From Hysterangium stoloniferum (lineage: Eukaryota; Basidiomycota; Agaricomycetes; Hysterangiales; Hysterangiaceae), in contig WHVD01000106.1 of assembly GCA_015178975.1 (NCBI GenBank), positions 186,001 to 250,000 of the forward strand: 64,000 nt of DNA, written 5' to 3'. This document shows positions 21,975 through 34,559 of this stretch, piece by piece; position 1 is the first letter of the stretch, and each line of letters starts with the position of its first letter. A model generated the notes under the pieces. The model saw only the letters and a program-made list of their open reading frames with translations. It was not told where the DNA came from and ran no database searches. The position numbers and the translations under genes were made by a program.

Positions 21975-24679
21975 TCCCTTGCTGTTATCTGATCAAAAGA
22001 AGTTTAAACCCCAACACTAACGCGTATTGCGGTGTCCGAAGTCAGGCTTGTCCCGTATGAAAAAGAGAACGTGGACAGAGGTTGTGACTCCCACCTGCTA
22101 CGAATTCATTTATCTTCTCCAATGGGATGAGACCGGAAGAATGTGTAACATATTGAGGAAGGCTTTGACTTGACGTCCTGCAATTATCCAATTTTAAACC
22201 GGTGTGAACCCCTGAGGGCGAAGGAAATCTCCGAGGAACCTGAAAGCAAACAGGAGTAATTAAAAAACTCACAAAATTAAAGAAAGAAAGGATGAACATA
22301 GACTCGTGACCAGAAGAGCCGATCGATCCAATAATGGTCACCGCTAGGCCGTCCGCTAGTCTTTTGGAGCGCCCGTTGGGGTTCCGCGTACCTCTCGACG
22401 ACGGTCAAGCAATGTTGGATGGTTTTGCAAGCAAATCCATGAGTTTTCGCAATTATTGAAACATTATTGAACCCAGTATCTAGCAGAGAACTCGTTTCCT
22501 GTCGTGCACATCAACCATAAGCGCAACATGCGACATAACACACCTTCGTTCCCTTGGGCCAGCCTATAAGTCATCAGTGAGCTTTTGTGCTGATTTGGCC
22601 CCCATATTGATTGTGATACCCGTTTTATTACATTGAATTCGATACGCTCTTCCCTTTCCTGTCGGTAGGACCGATCCTTTCTGACAAAGAATGAGGTATT
22701 GGAAGAATAACTCAATTAATGGACATGAAGAATGATATTCAGGCAAATGCTGGTAGACTGGTAGTTCCAAGCATTGGCAAGTTGCTGCTATTATTCGCCA
22801 GAGGGGCAGGCCGCGCTAACGATAAGCGGAGGGACTGCAGGAGACGTTTGTGTTATTCGAGACTATGGTCGGACGCCAGTATACCAACTTGACAGCTTCA
22901 GTTGGATTTATACAGTGCGGCTTTCTGGGTTTCTATTGACATGACACGGGACCAAACCCACTGCTAGGAAGTACAGGGTTGTTCCCCTCGTGCCCCCTTG
23001 TGATAACCTTGATCAGTGCAAGATAGGTCTAGATTTTCTATTCTAATCATCCTTCGACGTACTAAAGGGATCATGTTTTCGATATAGAAGCCAAAGTTTC
23101 TTGGCGGACGTCCTTGTTCCACAGATTCCCAGGCGTGGCTGCAGAATCTGTTGAAAGAGGAGGGTGCCTGAGCTGACCTGAAAAGACTTATATGTACATT
23201 CCCAACCTCGAATGCGTGTTCATGTACTCTCAACAATGTCACCCTACATGACATCCTTCTGATGCCTGTACCACTTCTCACGATAAGTCAGTAGTGAATT
23301 ACAAGCAGCTAAGGCGTAGTCATCGACTAGTAACAAGAGCTATAGAAATACATATGGCAATTAAGTAAGTGACTTTTTGAAAGTGAAAGCAAAGGACTTA
23401 ATTCCGCCAGTTTCCACAATCCAATCCTGAAACAGCCCTGTATGAAGCTTCGTGAGATATTTGGACATTCACCGCCATCGGTTCTTCATACGAACTACAC
23501 GGTGAAGTGGAATACCCAGGGTGAGATGATCTCCATGGCGTTCATCTATGTCGTCAAGTCGATGGAAAGGTGTCCGCAATGGCGAGTCTATTCGTAGGCA
23601 CGCTGGGTTCAAGTTCGCCGATCGATAGATTTTGCGTCTTATATGTCCCGAGTTTGACATACCGGAGCTAGGCGCCCCCGCTCTTTGAGCACCACATATG
23701 GTGTCTAAACTAGCCGTTATGGCAGATGCCGGTGTACACGAGCTGGTCGCGGAAAGGTCCATTTTTACTTCGCCTAAAAAACTGCTTTGAACACGCTATC
23801 ACCGTTTATGTCGGTAAGCGGGAGTATGACTTCTCTTCTTTTTCCGAAATAACCTTCCGTTTAAAATAGCAGTCGCCCAGGCATGGTCCATGAAAGGTAT
23901 TTTTTGCTTGTTGCTGTCGACTCCTCGTCCCCCCTTCACCGAACAAAATCGATTGATTCGCCTAGGCCACCAACCTAGTTGTAATCCGAGAGTTGGTCTG
24001 AGAGGACAACCCCTCCATATACGACACTGGATCAAGAGATTACGAGATATCAACTCGCATTGTTCGGGTGTTCCTGGCACTACATCGTACATCCGAATAC
24101 TGACCCTGCACTGCGTTGGCAAGCTACACCCTGGGGCGGGGCGGGCTTGACCTACCACCATCTATCAGTTAAATTTTATTCGTATCAATCTAGCGGTCCA
24201 GAAAATAAAATAAGGTAAAGTGAGTTCTTTCGAACTCGCTAACTGTCGGTACGATACAACATTGTGATGCCAACAGGCAATATTGCGAGTCTCTTACCAC
24301 AATGCATATGGACTCCTGCTTGAAGTAATCTGAACCTTTTGTGTGCTCATGGTATCGTAGAGATCTCCCAACGCATTGAGAGCGATATCTTTGAAATATA
24401 AAAAGTGGTCTTTAGTAGAAACACCTACGAAAACCCTAATCCCATGACAGGTAATAACGGGAGGTCCTTACAAACCCTTTGAAAGAGAATGGATTGCTTT
24501 CAACTTGAAAGGCACCCCATGATTGTTGTTTGTTGATCCGAAAATTCGCTCGAGTTGATAGAGTTTTTGATAGCCATGCGGGGCAAACCTTACACCACTG
24601 GAAAATGTCTCGGATCCACAAGATTATTAAATCTTTTTTGGAGGCTGAATGTCACTAAACCACGCCAATCACACATCGG

Positions 24680-24792
24680 ATATTTAATCGAGTTAAATCG
24701 GTTCCGGATCCATAAACCTAAACATTTAGATCGTTGACCAAGTTGAAGTCGGTTTTGGATGGATAAACCATAGACTCTTAGATCCTTATTTG
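24680..24792. repeat. Two-unit tandem duplication of about 54 bp
   Basis: Two adjacent units share the pattern AAGTTGAAGTCGGTTTTGGA / GAGTTAAATCGGTTCCGGA, then ATAAACC, then TTAGATC. They differ at roughly a third of positions. No coding role is apparent. Confidence 0.45.
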
Positions 24793-26229
24793 ATTTTTAC
24801 TCGGTTGAGGATTTGACATGTGATTGGCCGGGTTTATATCACGCTCAGCCTTCACAAAGGATTCTTTGACTACGCCCTTTTCTGGTGCTAGTCTCCTTGG
24901 GAACATTATGTGGTTGGCTCAGCGCATCAGGGATTTGGGAATGTCTACACCTATTATGTAGACTCCCTGGCCTTCCTAAACTCCTGATCTATAGTAAGCT
25001 TTTATACCGACTAGTAAATAGGGACCTTGCGAAAGTTGGGTGTCTAGCCGAGCTAGCTAGCTCTCCTAGATGGCTCTAGACAATATAGACGGCATACTTA
25101 CTGACCTTCCCACTTTCCTGATGCGAGGTCTTGCCGGGGCTGGGAAACACCACATTGTAATTTATTTCATTAGAGTATATTATTAGGATTGATCAGGTCC
25201 AGTGGATTTGAATCATTGGTGTGGCGAGTTCCGACGTTTGTAAATTACTTGTCTCGCAGGCTCTCAGTCATTCTATTATAACCCAAATCTACTCCCGCTT
25301 TTCTGGACGGCTTCCAAAATTCATTTCATTTTGCGTGGATCGAATCTGAAACGTTGGGGTAGATATACAGGAAGGGGATAGTGCGGTGAAGTATTCCAGC
25401 TCAACGGGAAAGAAAAATTAAACTGAGCGATACTCAGTAACGGAAAGTTAACACTTCTGTGACAGATTCCGCTCTCTCCTTGTGTGAGCTAAATGTTTTG
25501 ACGACAGTATTTGTATAGCATTTGGGAAGGTTGAAATGTGTTTGTCATTTGGTTCTTGCACCTATAGCAGGGATGGTATATAATCTTGCCATCAATTCGG
25601 CGGTAAACCTGAGAATAAATATATTCGAAGGCTGGTTAATATCTATATATTTTAAAAAATAGATTGGTGTTGATACTGACATGATGTGAAGCGCCCAAGC
25701 ATCCTGTTTTTCCTGCTGCCCAGCCATGTATCCTGTTCGTTAGTTCGTCGAGCAATAAACCGTGGTCCTATCAACTTGTGCGACCCGGACCCAGTAAGCC
25801 TATTTGACGACAGGCTTTCAGAAATCGTGAGCTATGTCTTTTAGCCAACGAACATCATCTGTCAACACCATATGGCCAAAAGTCTATCCGAATATAGAAC
25901 CTCTCGTGCTCTTTTATTGACTCTTGATGAGGGTTTCTCTTAGAAATGGAGTAGATCCCTGATGCATCCAGGCGTCTCTAAATCAATCATTATCGCCTTT
26001 GAAACTATTATTCCGGTTTGATGAACAACCTATGCCAATATAAATAACACCAATTTCGTCTATTGTGCTATGTATGATGCAGTGCGCCAAACCATCTTTC
26101 GATTGTTCAAGATGACTGGTTCGTGGTAGAAATAGTGATGTAGCAGCTGCTTTCTCCCTTGACTTGTTGATTTGGTAACAGCGCGACACCTGATTTCAGG
26201 GACTTCAACGGCGGGAACTTCTGCACGCC

Positions 26230-26596
26230 TTAATTAGAGAATTCTGCGAGAAATAACGCGTCTTCTGGATTGTCTGAACTGCTCCTAAGTCGGACAATAG
26301 CATGTAAAAGAGCACAGGCGTCAATGATGGCGATGTCCGCTTTGAGATCGCGGGCTGGCCACGAGCGCTCAGCAGTAGTGTCATCCTTGACGCTATCCAT
26401 GTATCCAGACATCCCAGTTGTGCAAAGTAATGAATACAACGGCAGAAAGAGCGCAATATCCAGACATAGCTTTAGGATCCAAAGGCAGGTCGGATTCCTC
26501 AGGAACAACAGGATGTTCGCAATATGGCCATCGATGGAATGGAACGTCGGGGCCGGTGGAGGCTGTCGACCTTAGACAACTAGGTATTGGTTTCAC
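26230..26596 (-). pseudogene. Retroelement gag-like relic
   Basis: Minus-strand frames contain GYMDSVKDDTTAERSW followed by ARDLKADIA. The stretch is homologous to 41.52-41.74 kb, where it reads FWGYMDIVTDATTERS. The arrangement W-G-Y-M/V-D followed by a W-x-x-RD-x-x-A box resembles the gag (UBN2-type) region of Ty1/copia elements. The frame is broken, with no LTRs or pol found nearby, so it is an old fragment. The family assignment is an inference by eye. Confidence 0.35.
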
Positions 26597-26804
26597 ACCG
26601 ATAGTAGATATGGGACTGCTTGTCCCTGTATGGTCGATGAAGAAAGGTTTTCAAATGGGTCTGGGATGCCGGGTGGGTTTTTGTTTATATGACTGCGTAG
26701 AATAACCTTTTCTAATTGCTGCATGCCCAGGAATGTAGGACATTACAAGAAAACTGTGATAATTAATCAAACATCCATGCTGGTAACAACTCAAATAATT
26801 TGCC

Positions 26805-27122
26805 CCAACTGAAAATCATATGATTAGCAATCACGCCTTAACAATGATTTAAATACGCTTTTAACATTGAAGAATTTCCAATGAAGGCCAAAATGACTTA
26901 AATCACAACATAGACACAAAAAATTTGGGCCTAGTGAAAATCATTTAGTTAGTAATCTCACCTTAACATGATTCAAATACGATTTAACTTAGAAATATTT
27001 CCAATGAAGGCTGAAATTTGATAACGACTCTTAGACGTATTTGGGCTTACTAAAGCATGTGGTCAGTAATATCGCCTTACCACGATTAGATATGACCTAA
27101 CCTTCAAGTGTTTCCAAGGCCA
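26805..27122. repeat. Tandem array, about 120-bp period, three degenerate units
   Basis: Units begin near 26806, 26928 and 27045. Each carries a GGGCCTAGTGAAAATCAT-like start, then AGTAATCTCACCTTAACATG, then ATTTCCAATGAAGGC. The third unit is the most diverged. No open frame or known element was recognised. Confidence 0.65.
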
Positions 27123-27854
27123 GAACTTGCTCAGCCATACACGAATCTGGCAAGCAATCCATTTGATCAGGGTTTATCACCTCTCAGGTGCTGGACAAAT
27201 ATTCAACATTCTGAATCTCATGGACGGACACAGACGGTAGGTCTCCAGATGGTTCGGTGAGAAGCTGGGCCCATAGAGACAATTCTCGTCTTGCTTCGCC
27301 AAGGTTGCGTTCCCATGTTTGCGTCATCTTCAGACATCAGAAACGAGACCATGTCTGTGCTGCGATGCCCGGCCTGGCTTTCGACTTTGCTATTTGTCAA
27401 CGTTTGAGAAGACAAGGTCAACTACTTCCCCACTTTTCAGCTGCTATCATAGCTCATCGCCTTTACGCCCAGTTGCCCTTTCCTTCAACATACTCCACCC
27501 CCCATTCCCCAGCCCACACGAACCATGCGCCCATGGGACATCTATCCAATGTGTACAGTTCTTGCAGATGTTGACCTTTTTCTGTCACCCGCCTTCAACA
27601 ATTGCAGGTAACCCAAACAGTGGGCCTGAAAGTAGCTGGAAATGGTCGCTGGGGTAGGTTCCACATGTCTCACCTGGTGAGTTGGGGGACAATGGTTAAA
27701 CAAATGGAATGTCTCACCTGTTCATGCGTTGCCCAGTTACCACCATAAGTCCGCCATCCACCTGTCCTTTACATCGTTTCTATCGAGACCGTCACTACTG
27801 TACTCTGGGAGGTTAGAACGGGGAGTTTGTTTGTCAAACTTTGAAGAAGCGGAC

Positions 27855-28027
27855 CAAACTACAGTCGTGGCGCAGTACATTGGAGCGTATACCACAGATA
27901 CGGAGAATCAGAAAGTGGCCTTCCCTGAGAGCTTCATATGCCATATGAAGCTCTCAGGGAAGGCCACTTTCTGATTCTCCGTATCTGTGGTATACGCTCC
28001 AATGTACTGCGCCACGACTGTAGTTTG
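27855..28027. repeat. Perfect 173-bp palindrome (86-bp arms, 1-nt spacer)
   Basis: Positions 27855-27940 are the exact reverse complement of 27942-28027, around a single C at 27941. The centre reads CTTCATATG-C-CATATGAAG. Symmetry stops abruptly at both ends (C at 27854 against C at 28028). Any transcript through it would fold into an 86-bp perfect hairpin. No target-site duplication or transposon terminus was recognised at its edges. Because it is perfect it is either very young, maintained by gene conversion, or a fold-back artefact of sequencing or assembly. Confidence 0.95.
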
Positions 28028-28029
28028 CT

Positions 28030-29210
28030 ACTTGACTGTTGAATGGCTCCGAGTATTGCTTCGAAAAGCATCCGACAAGCCTTGTGACAGATTCTCAGGC
28101 ACTCTCGAGGTCCCAAGTCAAGGCAAGCAGACAATGCGACCTGTTGAACGCACCAGACCTCTTTCTGGATTACCGCATGGAAAGATCTTTAAGCATTGCT
28201 TATGCACGACCTTCCGGCATTTAATACCGAATCACAATCAACAAAGATATAGGTCCATAATTCACAAAGACGCACCTATCGCTCTTCCGAATTCCAGAGA
28301 CAATATCATGTTCTCTGCTGACACTACGTGGGGATCGATTTCGAGTTTGTAGGCGCACATCCTCCAAGGCTAACCCGGTCCAAAAATCGGTTTCTTAAAA
28401 TTTCCCAATGACTCTCCGTTCAAGTATCATATTTTTGGTCCTCGGCTGCAGTACACCTGTGAAAGGGGGTGCACACTACATATTCCGGCATTCAGAATGC
28501 CCCAGAAATTTTAATAGTTCAATCTGGAAAGTGAGAGAATTCGTTATAATGTACAAAATTTCTTGCTCATTTTTCCAGAATTGAACATTTTCGAATAAAT
28601 TTTAAATTTTCCCCAAATATTAATGGATATTCTGAGTCGGAGAATTTTAGCATCAGCGCTGTGTGAGGAGCTAAGCCGCATAAACTAGGTCATTTTAGGC
28701 ACAAAAATACGACTGGTGCCTAATCTCACCGTAAGTGTCTCATTTTCCACAGTTCCAAAATACTATTCAAAATTTAATTTTTGCATGGATTTACGGTACC
28801 CAATATTGACCTTGAACGTATTATTTACTGACAAACTAAATTCAAGCCCCAAGGTCTTTAATTGCACTTTTGTTTAATCTATTGAATGTCTACTTTGTGT
28901 GAGATTTATTACAAAGCAAAATCCATTCCAAAGTACTCCTTGAGAAGGATTCTGCCGTGGTTCATCCTAGCAGTGAGGCCTAGGCCATCACGACGTCCCG
29001 TCCTCTTCCGCCTCAGATTTCTCTTCATCAAAATTCTCGTAAGAATGATAATGGGTCAATTTGTCTCATATTTAATGGGGGGGTCAAAGCCATCTGACAA
29101 TCAATTTGAAAAGGAACGGCGGCCATCAGCTGTCGGAGCCTGAATAAAATTAAGATGTTCGAATACGTCCTCATTCCTTTCCTCGTTCTCTTCCGTTCCT
29201 CGCAAGGTTT
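28030..29210. other. Intergenic, upstream of the P450 gene
   Basis: Short overlapping frames at 28039-28352 and 28886-29143 have no recognised domain. The sequence between 28.4 and 28.9 kb is AT-rich. No promoter element stands out close to the P450 start. Confidence 0.4.
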
Positions 29211-29213
29211 GAG

Positions 29214-31473
29214 ATGCCCGCCTTCCCTAATCCAACGGCTAATGAGGCAACTGTTGGCATCGTCTTGAGTGGCCTGGTGGGCATACTAAGCAGCCTACCG
29301 GGAAGCTAACGTTGTGACATTTATTCAACAGATAGTCCATCTCTACTTTAATAGAAAAGAGCCTCAGTCCCTGCATCTAATGCTATGCCCCCTCTTTCTC
29401 CCTCCAATTTGTTTGGGATTACTGTTCCAGGATGCGTATGGTAGTCTCTTAAAAGCCGTGGTAATTTCGTACAGTGTTTTTACCACAAGCCTCGCTACTT
29501 CGGTTGTCCTTTATCGAATCTCTCCCTTCCACCCCCTCGCTCAATATCCTGGCCCTCTCCTCTGTAAAATAACAAGACTGTGGTCGGCCTATCTCTCATG
29601 GAGCGGCAAGCAACACGTCTATTCGATGTATTTACGCAGGCGATACGGACAACACGTCCGTACCGGTCCGAATCATCTCATCGTGTTCGAACCATCCGCA
29701 ATTCCTACTGTTCTTGGAATGAGAAAGTTCCGAAAGAAAGATCGTCGGTCTAGCATACTTCTGTCACTCACAGCTCACGAGGGACTGACAGGCATCATTA
29801 GGTTATATCCTAAGTGAGACTCCGAGTCCGGACGTCAGCGTTTTTAACATGTTCGATATGCCCATGCATTCTGAACGCCGAAAATTGTGGGATAGAGCCA
29901 TGGGCAGTAAGGCGCTCGACGGGTATATGGAACCACTTGCTGGGCGGGTCTCACAATTATTATCGTTGATCGGCAAAGAAGGAAAAAACGGAGGGACGGT
30001 CGATTTAGCTGCATGCATGTCGTATTTCTCGTACGTGTTCTTCCTTATGAACATGCCCATTATTTACATTCTTGCAGTTTCGATTTCATGGGAGATCTAG
30101 GGTAAGAGTTGTTGGTCCCCCCCCCGTTTATTAACTCAATATTTTAACATTTCAGATTTAATGGCGTATTTAAAATAATGGAAAATAACGGAGATCCTGA
30201 CGGATACATGCGGGTCCTTGTTGACGGCGTTAGGTCTGCATTAAACCTAATATCAACTATACTATGTCACAAGGGTAACATTATGTGCTATGATATTTAG
30301 CTTCTTCGATGTCATATGCAGTATACCATGGTCAAAAGCATTCCTTCAGTTTCTTCCGAGTGACAAAACTGGCGAAAGTCTCGTGCCTTTCTATGCATCC
30401 ACCGTGCAAAATAGGATATCACAGGGAGGGAGCAAAAAGGATTTATTCTATTATTTGGTTCGAATGGCATTCCTCCGCTGTTAGTTATTCAACCGACGCG
30501 ACCTGCAATAGCTTGACGAAGAAGGTAGCGGCGACGCTAAGCTCTCCATGACGGCCTTGATAGAAGAGGCTGGTCTCCTAATATTTGCCGGTCTGCCACT
30601 TTTTCATTGTCCTTTGTATATTTTTCTCAAACCCCGAACAGGTACGGACACAACCGCAACTACACTATCTAATACGTTCTATTACCTCATGTCACATCCT
30701 GAAATCATGAAACGCCTTCAAAAAGAAATCGACGAAGTCTTCCCGCGTGGCACGAGTATCTTTGACAATTTCAGGGCCGCCGATATGAAGTATCTCAAAG
30801 CTGTGATGTTAGTTGTTATACTATGCCTGTGGACTCGTATCACAGCTCACTTCTGTCCCTCCCCAGAAACGAAACCTCCAGACTAGCCCCGGTTGTCCCA
30901 AATGGAAACCCGAGATTTCTCCCCCGTGGTTCTGGTGGAGAAATGGTTGCTGGAAAGTGAGCTCCATTTTTATTTTATTGCATCGTTTTATCGAAAACGT
31001 ACTGTCTGGATAGGTTTGTGCCCGAGTGGACGACGGTGCAAATTCCAGCTTACTGTGGTATGTATCATGTCGTTTTTCAAGAAAATCAGTTAACAAGTTT
31101 TTTTAGTGCATCGAGATCCTAGATACTACCCTAATCCTGAAGAATTCCGTCCCGAGCGATGGCTTGAGGAGGCGCCTGGTGTGAATCTTGAGGAAGCGTT
31201 CATCCCCTTTGCCGCAGGTCAGTCCGCCATGCGGTGCAACATGGATCCCGACAACCAAAGACTAAAAAATACCACGTTTTAACAGGGCCTACATCCTGCG
31301 CAGGAAAGAACCTCGTTCTCCTGGAAATGCGTATGGCGATCTGCGGCTTGATCCAAAAGTTTGAATTTGAATTTGACCCGGGGTACAATCGCGCTGAGTG
31401 GCTTGATAACATGGAGGATCACTTCGTGTTGACTAAAGGCAGGCTACCCGTTAGAGTGAAGGTCAGAAGCTGA
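29214..31473 (+). CDS. Cytochrome P450 monooxygenase, about 12 exons, with one frame discontinuity
   Basis: This is an ER-anchored heme-thiolate monooxygenase whose substrate cannot be deduced. Exons read are 29214-29276, 29332 to about 29.75 kb, 29792-30030, 30078-30101, 30156-30233, 30301-30457, 30512-30590, 30642-30807, 30867-30956, 31014-31057, 31107-31217 and 31286-31473. Features in order: N-terminal membrane segments; SPFHPLAQYPGP; ERRKLWDRA (C helix); YFSFDFMGDLG; SFFDVICSIPWSKAFLQFLP; I helix LLIFAGTDTTATTLSNT; the ExxR motif as ETSR; PERW; and the heme loop FAAGPTSCAGKNL with the ligand Cys. Between about 29.71 and 29.80 kb the frame of exon 2 (ending EGLTG) does not connect to the ASLGYILSETPS frame of exon 3 by any GT-AG intron I could find. 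Either a 1-nt indel has damaged the gene or an intron remains unresolved. The rest is conserved and evenly spliced. Confidence 0.88.
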
Positions 31474-32500
31474 ACTGGTGGTCTATACAACATCGTGTAT
31501 CTATTATTTGATCTGTGATTGCGGATGATACATAAACATCCTCATAATAAACCGTCCTATTCGACCGCTGAAAAGGAACGGTGACCGGTTAACGTTACGT
31601 CGAAAGAGGGACAAGACAGAAACATTCTAAAACTTCGGAAGTAGCGCCCTGTTGGCCATACGTACCCTTTCCAGCCAGCATGGCGGTATGTTGAGAGAGG
31701 CACTTGTATAGGCGGAAAATGGAGTATTTGCCTTTGATACGAAATTGACTCACATTTGGAGTCATTGGCTTGTCTGAGATTCATCTGAGGTGCTTGTGCA
31801 GTCTCGCCTAGCAAGGGACCTCCCACTGCGCAAAATCTCCTCAAAATGAAATCCACGATATATTCTTTAATCGCTGCGTCTAATTGATCGAATCACTCGT
31901 CAACCCGGACTTCTGCATCATTTGCGGAAAGTGATGTATGCTGGTGATCATCTGGTATATGGTCCTCATCTACGGGGTCCCAGTAACATGAAGAAACCAA
32001 GAACGGTTTCTCCTCAACACCTTCTCCATGGTCGGATATGGTAGTGGGCCTCTCTGACATCAGACTCATCTATGAGGATTTGTCTTTAAGGAATGGTGCA
32101 TTCCCGAGAAAATTAATCCAATGTGGTGGGAATTATTCAACTGCCTTCTTTCAAATCCCTCTCAAGTCCGTGTAGTAGTGGTATTGTAGCATTTATATGT
32201 ACGACATCGAAAACTGGTTTCTCCCTATCACCGTCGCATGTACATGCCCGTTTATTGACACTATTCATCAGAATTATCATTAAAACCCTTCCTCTCCATT
32301 TGGACTCGGATCGCCCGCCTTGCATAATAGCGTAATGTACAATTGTCTATATATTTTCCGTTTTTTTCGCAGGTATATACCGGAATGCTAGTCTAGTCAG
32401 TAAGCGACCTAACAGGCGTGCTAGACATGCAATGCGTACTATATAAGATATGAACTTTGAGAAAAGGGAGCCAAAGTGTTATAATGCACAAATAAAAGCC
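31474..32500. other. Intergenic with weak coding-like relics
   Basis: Minus-strand frames at about 31.56-32.03 kb include a stretch reading EEKPFLVSSCYWDPVDEDH, but it has no clear exon chain or family. Opposite frames at 32123-32335 are equally open on both strands, which argues against coding. Confidence 0.35.
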
Positions 32501-32506
32501 ATCAAA

Positions 32507-32650
32507 TGGCGTAGTTAAGCTGTTGGACTAAATAATACCGGTGGTGGACTGGTCACATCTGCAGATTATTGTCACTATGTGCGCATGAATCGATTATCCC
32601 CAGTTGTGGGCTCAAATCCTGGGTAGGGAATTCTTCTTGACCTTTTACCC
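32507..32650 (+). other. RNA polymerase III-type A and B boxes (SINE-like or tRNA relic)
   Basis: TGGCGTAGTTAA (32507-32518) matches ten of twelve positions of the A-box consensus TRGCNNAGTNGG. GGCTCAAATCC (32609-32619) fits the B box. The 90-bp spacing is long for a plain tRNA. No 7-bp acceptor stem pairs the two ends, and the T-arm stem is imperfect. A tRNA-derived SINE head or a decayed tRNA gene are the likely explanations. A TTTT run follows at about 32.64 kb. Confidence 0.3.
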
Positions 32651-33659
32651 GTAAGTTCAGTTTCCAGTTTTGCAACAGAGGAATTTTATTTACTCTCTAA
32701 AATGGCAAAATTAGCTGAGAGGTGTCTTGCGTATGTCATAGGAGGTATGATTCCTATAAAACTTGAATTTAACTAATAGTTGGTGGTTACATACAGGGCG
32801 AATGGACAAGTTAAGAGCTTAGACTTTAGGAACGTTCTTCTGGCCAAAAGACGATCAATTTCTGAGATAGTTGTCCAAAAAGGTAAATATTCCACATCTG
32901 TATTGACTGTCAATGATCATGATACCAGACCCTCGCCTTGATAATCTATTCTCTTTGGTTCTCAGATCCGCAAACCATCCACTCTTCACGGTAATGCGCA
33001 CCTCATTCTCGGAAAAACATAGGCAAAGGTATATTTCTGGTCTCCTCTAGTGAATACCGTACAAGGAAGGCGATAGCTAAATGTAATCACACTACCTGAA
33101 AATCGACCTTACACAGGAACCAACCGTGTTGGTCAGCTCCGCTCGCACCTGGGCTCATATACTGTGAACTCAGAAATAAATCGAAGCATTTAAGAGGAAG
33201 ATACCTTACAAATGTTTGGGTATAGCACATTAGGAGGGTATATTCGGGAATGAGCCGGAGGACAGTTAGTAAGACGCCCGAGATCTGCATCATTGATTGC
33301 GGGAATGTTGGAAACGGGTGAAAAGAAAATGGGCACAGGGATGATGGATTCACAACGCCGTTGCCATCTGGATTCATGGTTGAGTGTGAAATGGGTTTCC
33401 AGATTAGCCAGTATCCTAGTTGGTGGTGTCTAATGTCCCTGCAAAGATGATAATTGAATCTTCATTATACCAACAGTCGCACATTCCCACAATTATAGCA
33501 CGTCATGAGCCGGATATCCTTGATACAGATAACACCCGTTTGACTGCTTTGTCTCCTTGTCTCCTACGAACAGAGGAATCATTGAAAAACGATCAATGCG
33601 GGCTGTTGGTTGAACCACGGTTGACACAGCAACCACTTGTACATTAAAATGCTGTAACT

Positions 33660-33790
33660 TACAAGACGACATCACAACCCTCTGCGAAGCCTGCACCTCA
33701 TGTGCCCGAAGATCCTATCTCAAAATCTTCTTCGAGGACAAGATGAGCACTGTAAGTGAACCGATCCCGATGGATGTTACATAGCTTTCC
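33660..33790 (+). pseudogene. Conserved ORF relic in repeat copy B (second relic type)
   Basis: The sequence reads, in one frame, DDITTLCEACTSCARR then FFEDKMSTVSEPIPMDVT and then a stop. It aligns with 50944-51180 in copy C and 4146-4421 (minus) in copy A. The family is not recognised. Confidence 0.35.
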
Positions 33791-34559
33791 TCAGCCACAG
33801 ATACAAAGATGAGAAGATCTTTGAAGATACATTATACGTGACAATTATCCATAAAGAGTAGAGGACGGCGACGACCGATTCGTTGACAAACAGTGTCAAC
33901 CGAGCTAATAGTCAAGCGCTCACCGCTTCCCTTGAACTGTTACTCACCCCAAATCATGTCATATTCCTTCCATTGGTCTTCGAATGAGCTATCTGTAGGA
34001 TGTATTGAAGTGGCTAGAGCGGCAAGGTGAGAGTGGGGACTAGAGATGTGGGAGTCAGCAATGGTTACACAAAGGTGCTGGCTTAGGTAGCCGTGCGTAA
34101 GTATATCTCACATTTGTTGCATTTACAAATATATATGTTATTCACATGTAACATCATCAAGTTACAGTTGACTTTTTTTCGTTCAAGAAGACTGGGCCTT
34201 CGTTTGGACGCCTTCAACGTCACTTCGTCGACCAACGAAACCCTCCCCGGTGATGACGAGCAGCGGCTGAAAGCGAAAAAAAACATGGTTGGGGCTGGGA
34301 TAAATACTGTATTGGCGCGTTGAGTTGAGATGTCGGAATATGTCTCAAGCCGTTAAAAGTTCGCGGACACTCGCTGTCGCTGGTGTGCCAGCGGAACCCG
34401 GCTGTTCCGTGCACCATGAAGTCATATAGCAAATCAAACTATGGCGACACAGCTCAGCTACAAAAGCCCTTGACTTACCCCAAGATACAATGCCAGACTT
34501 TCCCTCGCCGATGAGGGGAACACTGCGGCCGGCTGAGTAACAGGCAGGATCTTCTGCGA

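Larger units (their letters stand above)
19853..26220. other. Decayed or gene-poor stretch
   Basis: Only short open frames occur, mostly on the minus strand (21348-22341, 22464-22770, 22964-23281, 23469-23762, 23799-24161). None has a domain I recognise. A frame at 22042-22341 contains a possible in-frame 33-nt intron but no family signal. The best exon pair is listed separately at 21473-21974. Confidence 0.4.

Noticed and set aside
27319..27657. Third dsRBD gene suggested by SGPESSWKWSL near 27.63 kb
   Set aside because: The stretch lacks the C-terminal G-x-G...AA helix downstream and no exon chain restores it; the match is too short.
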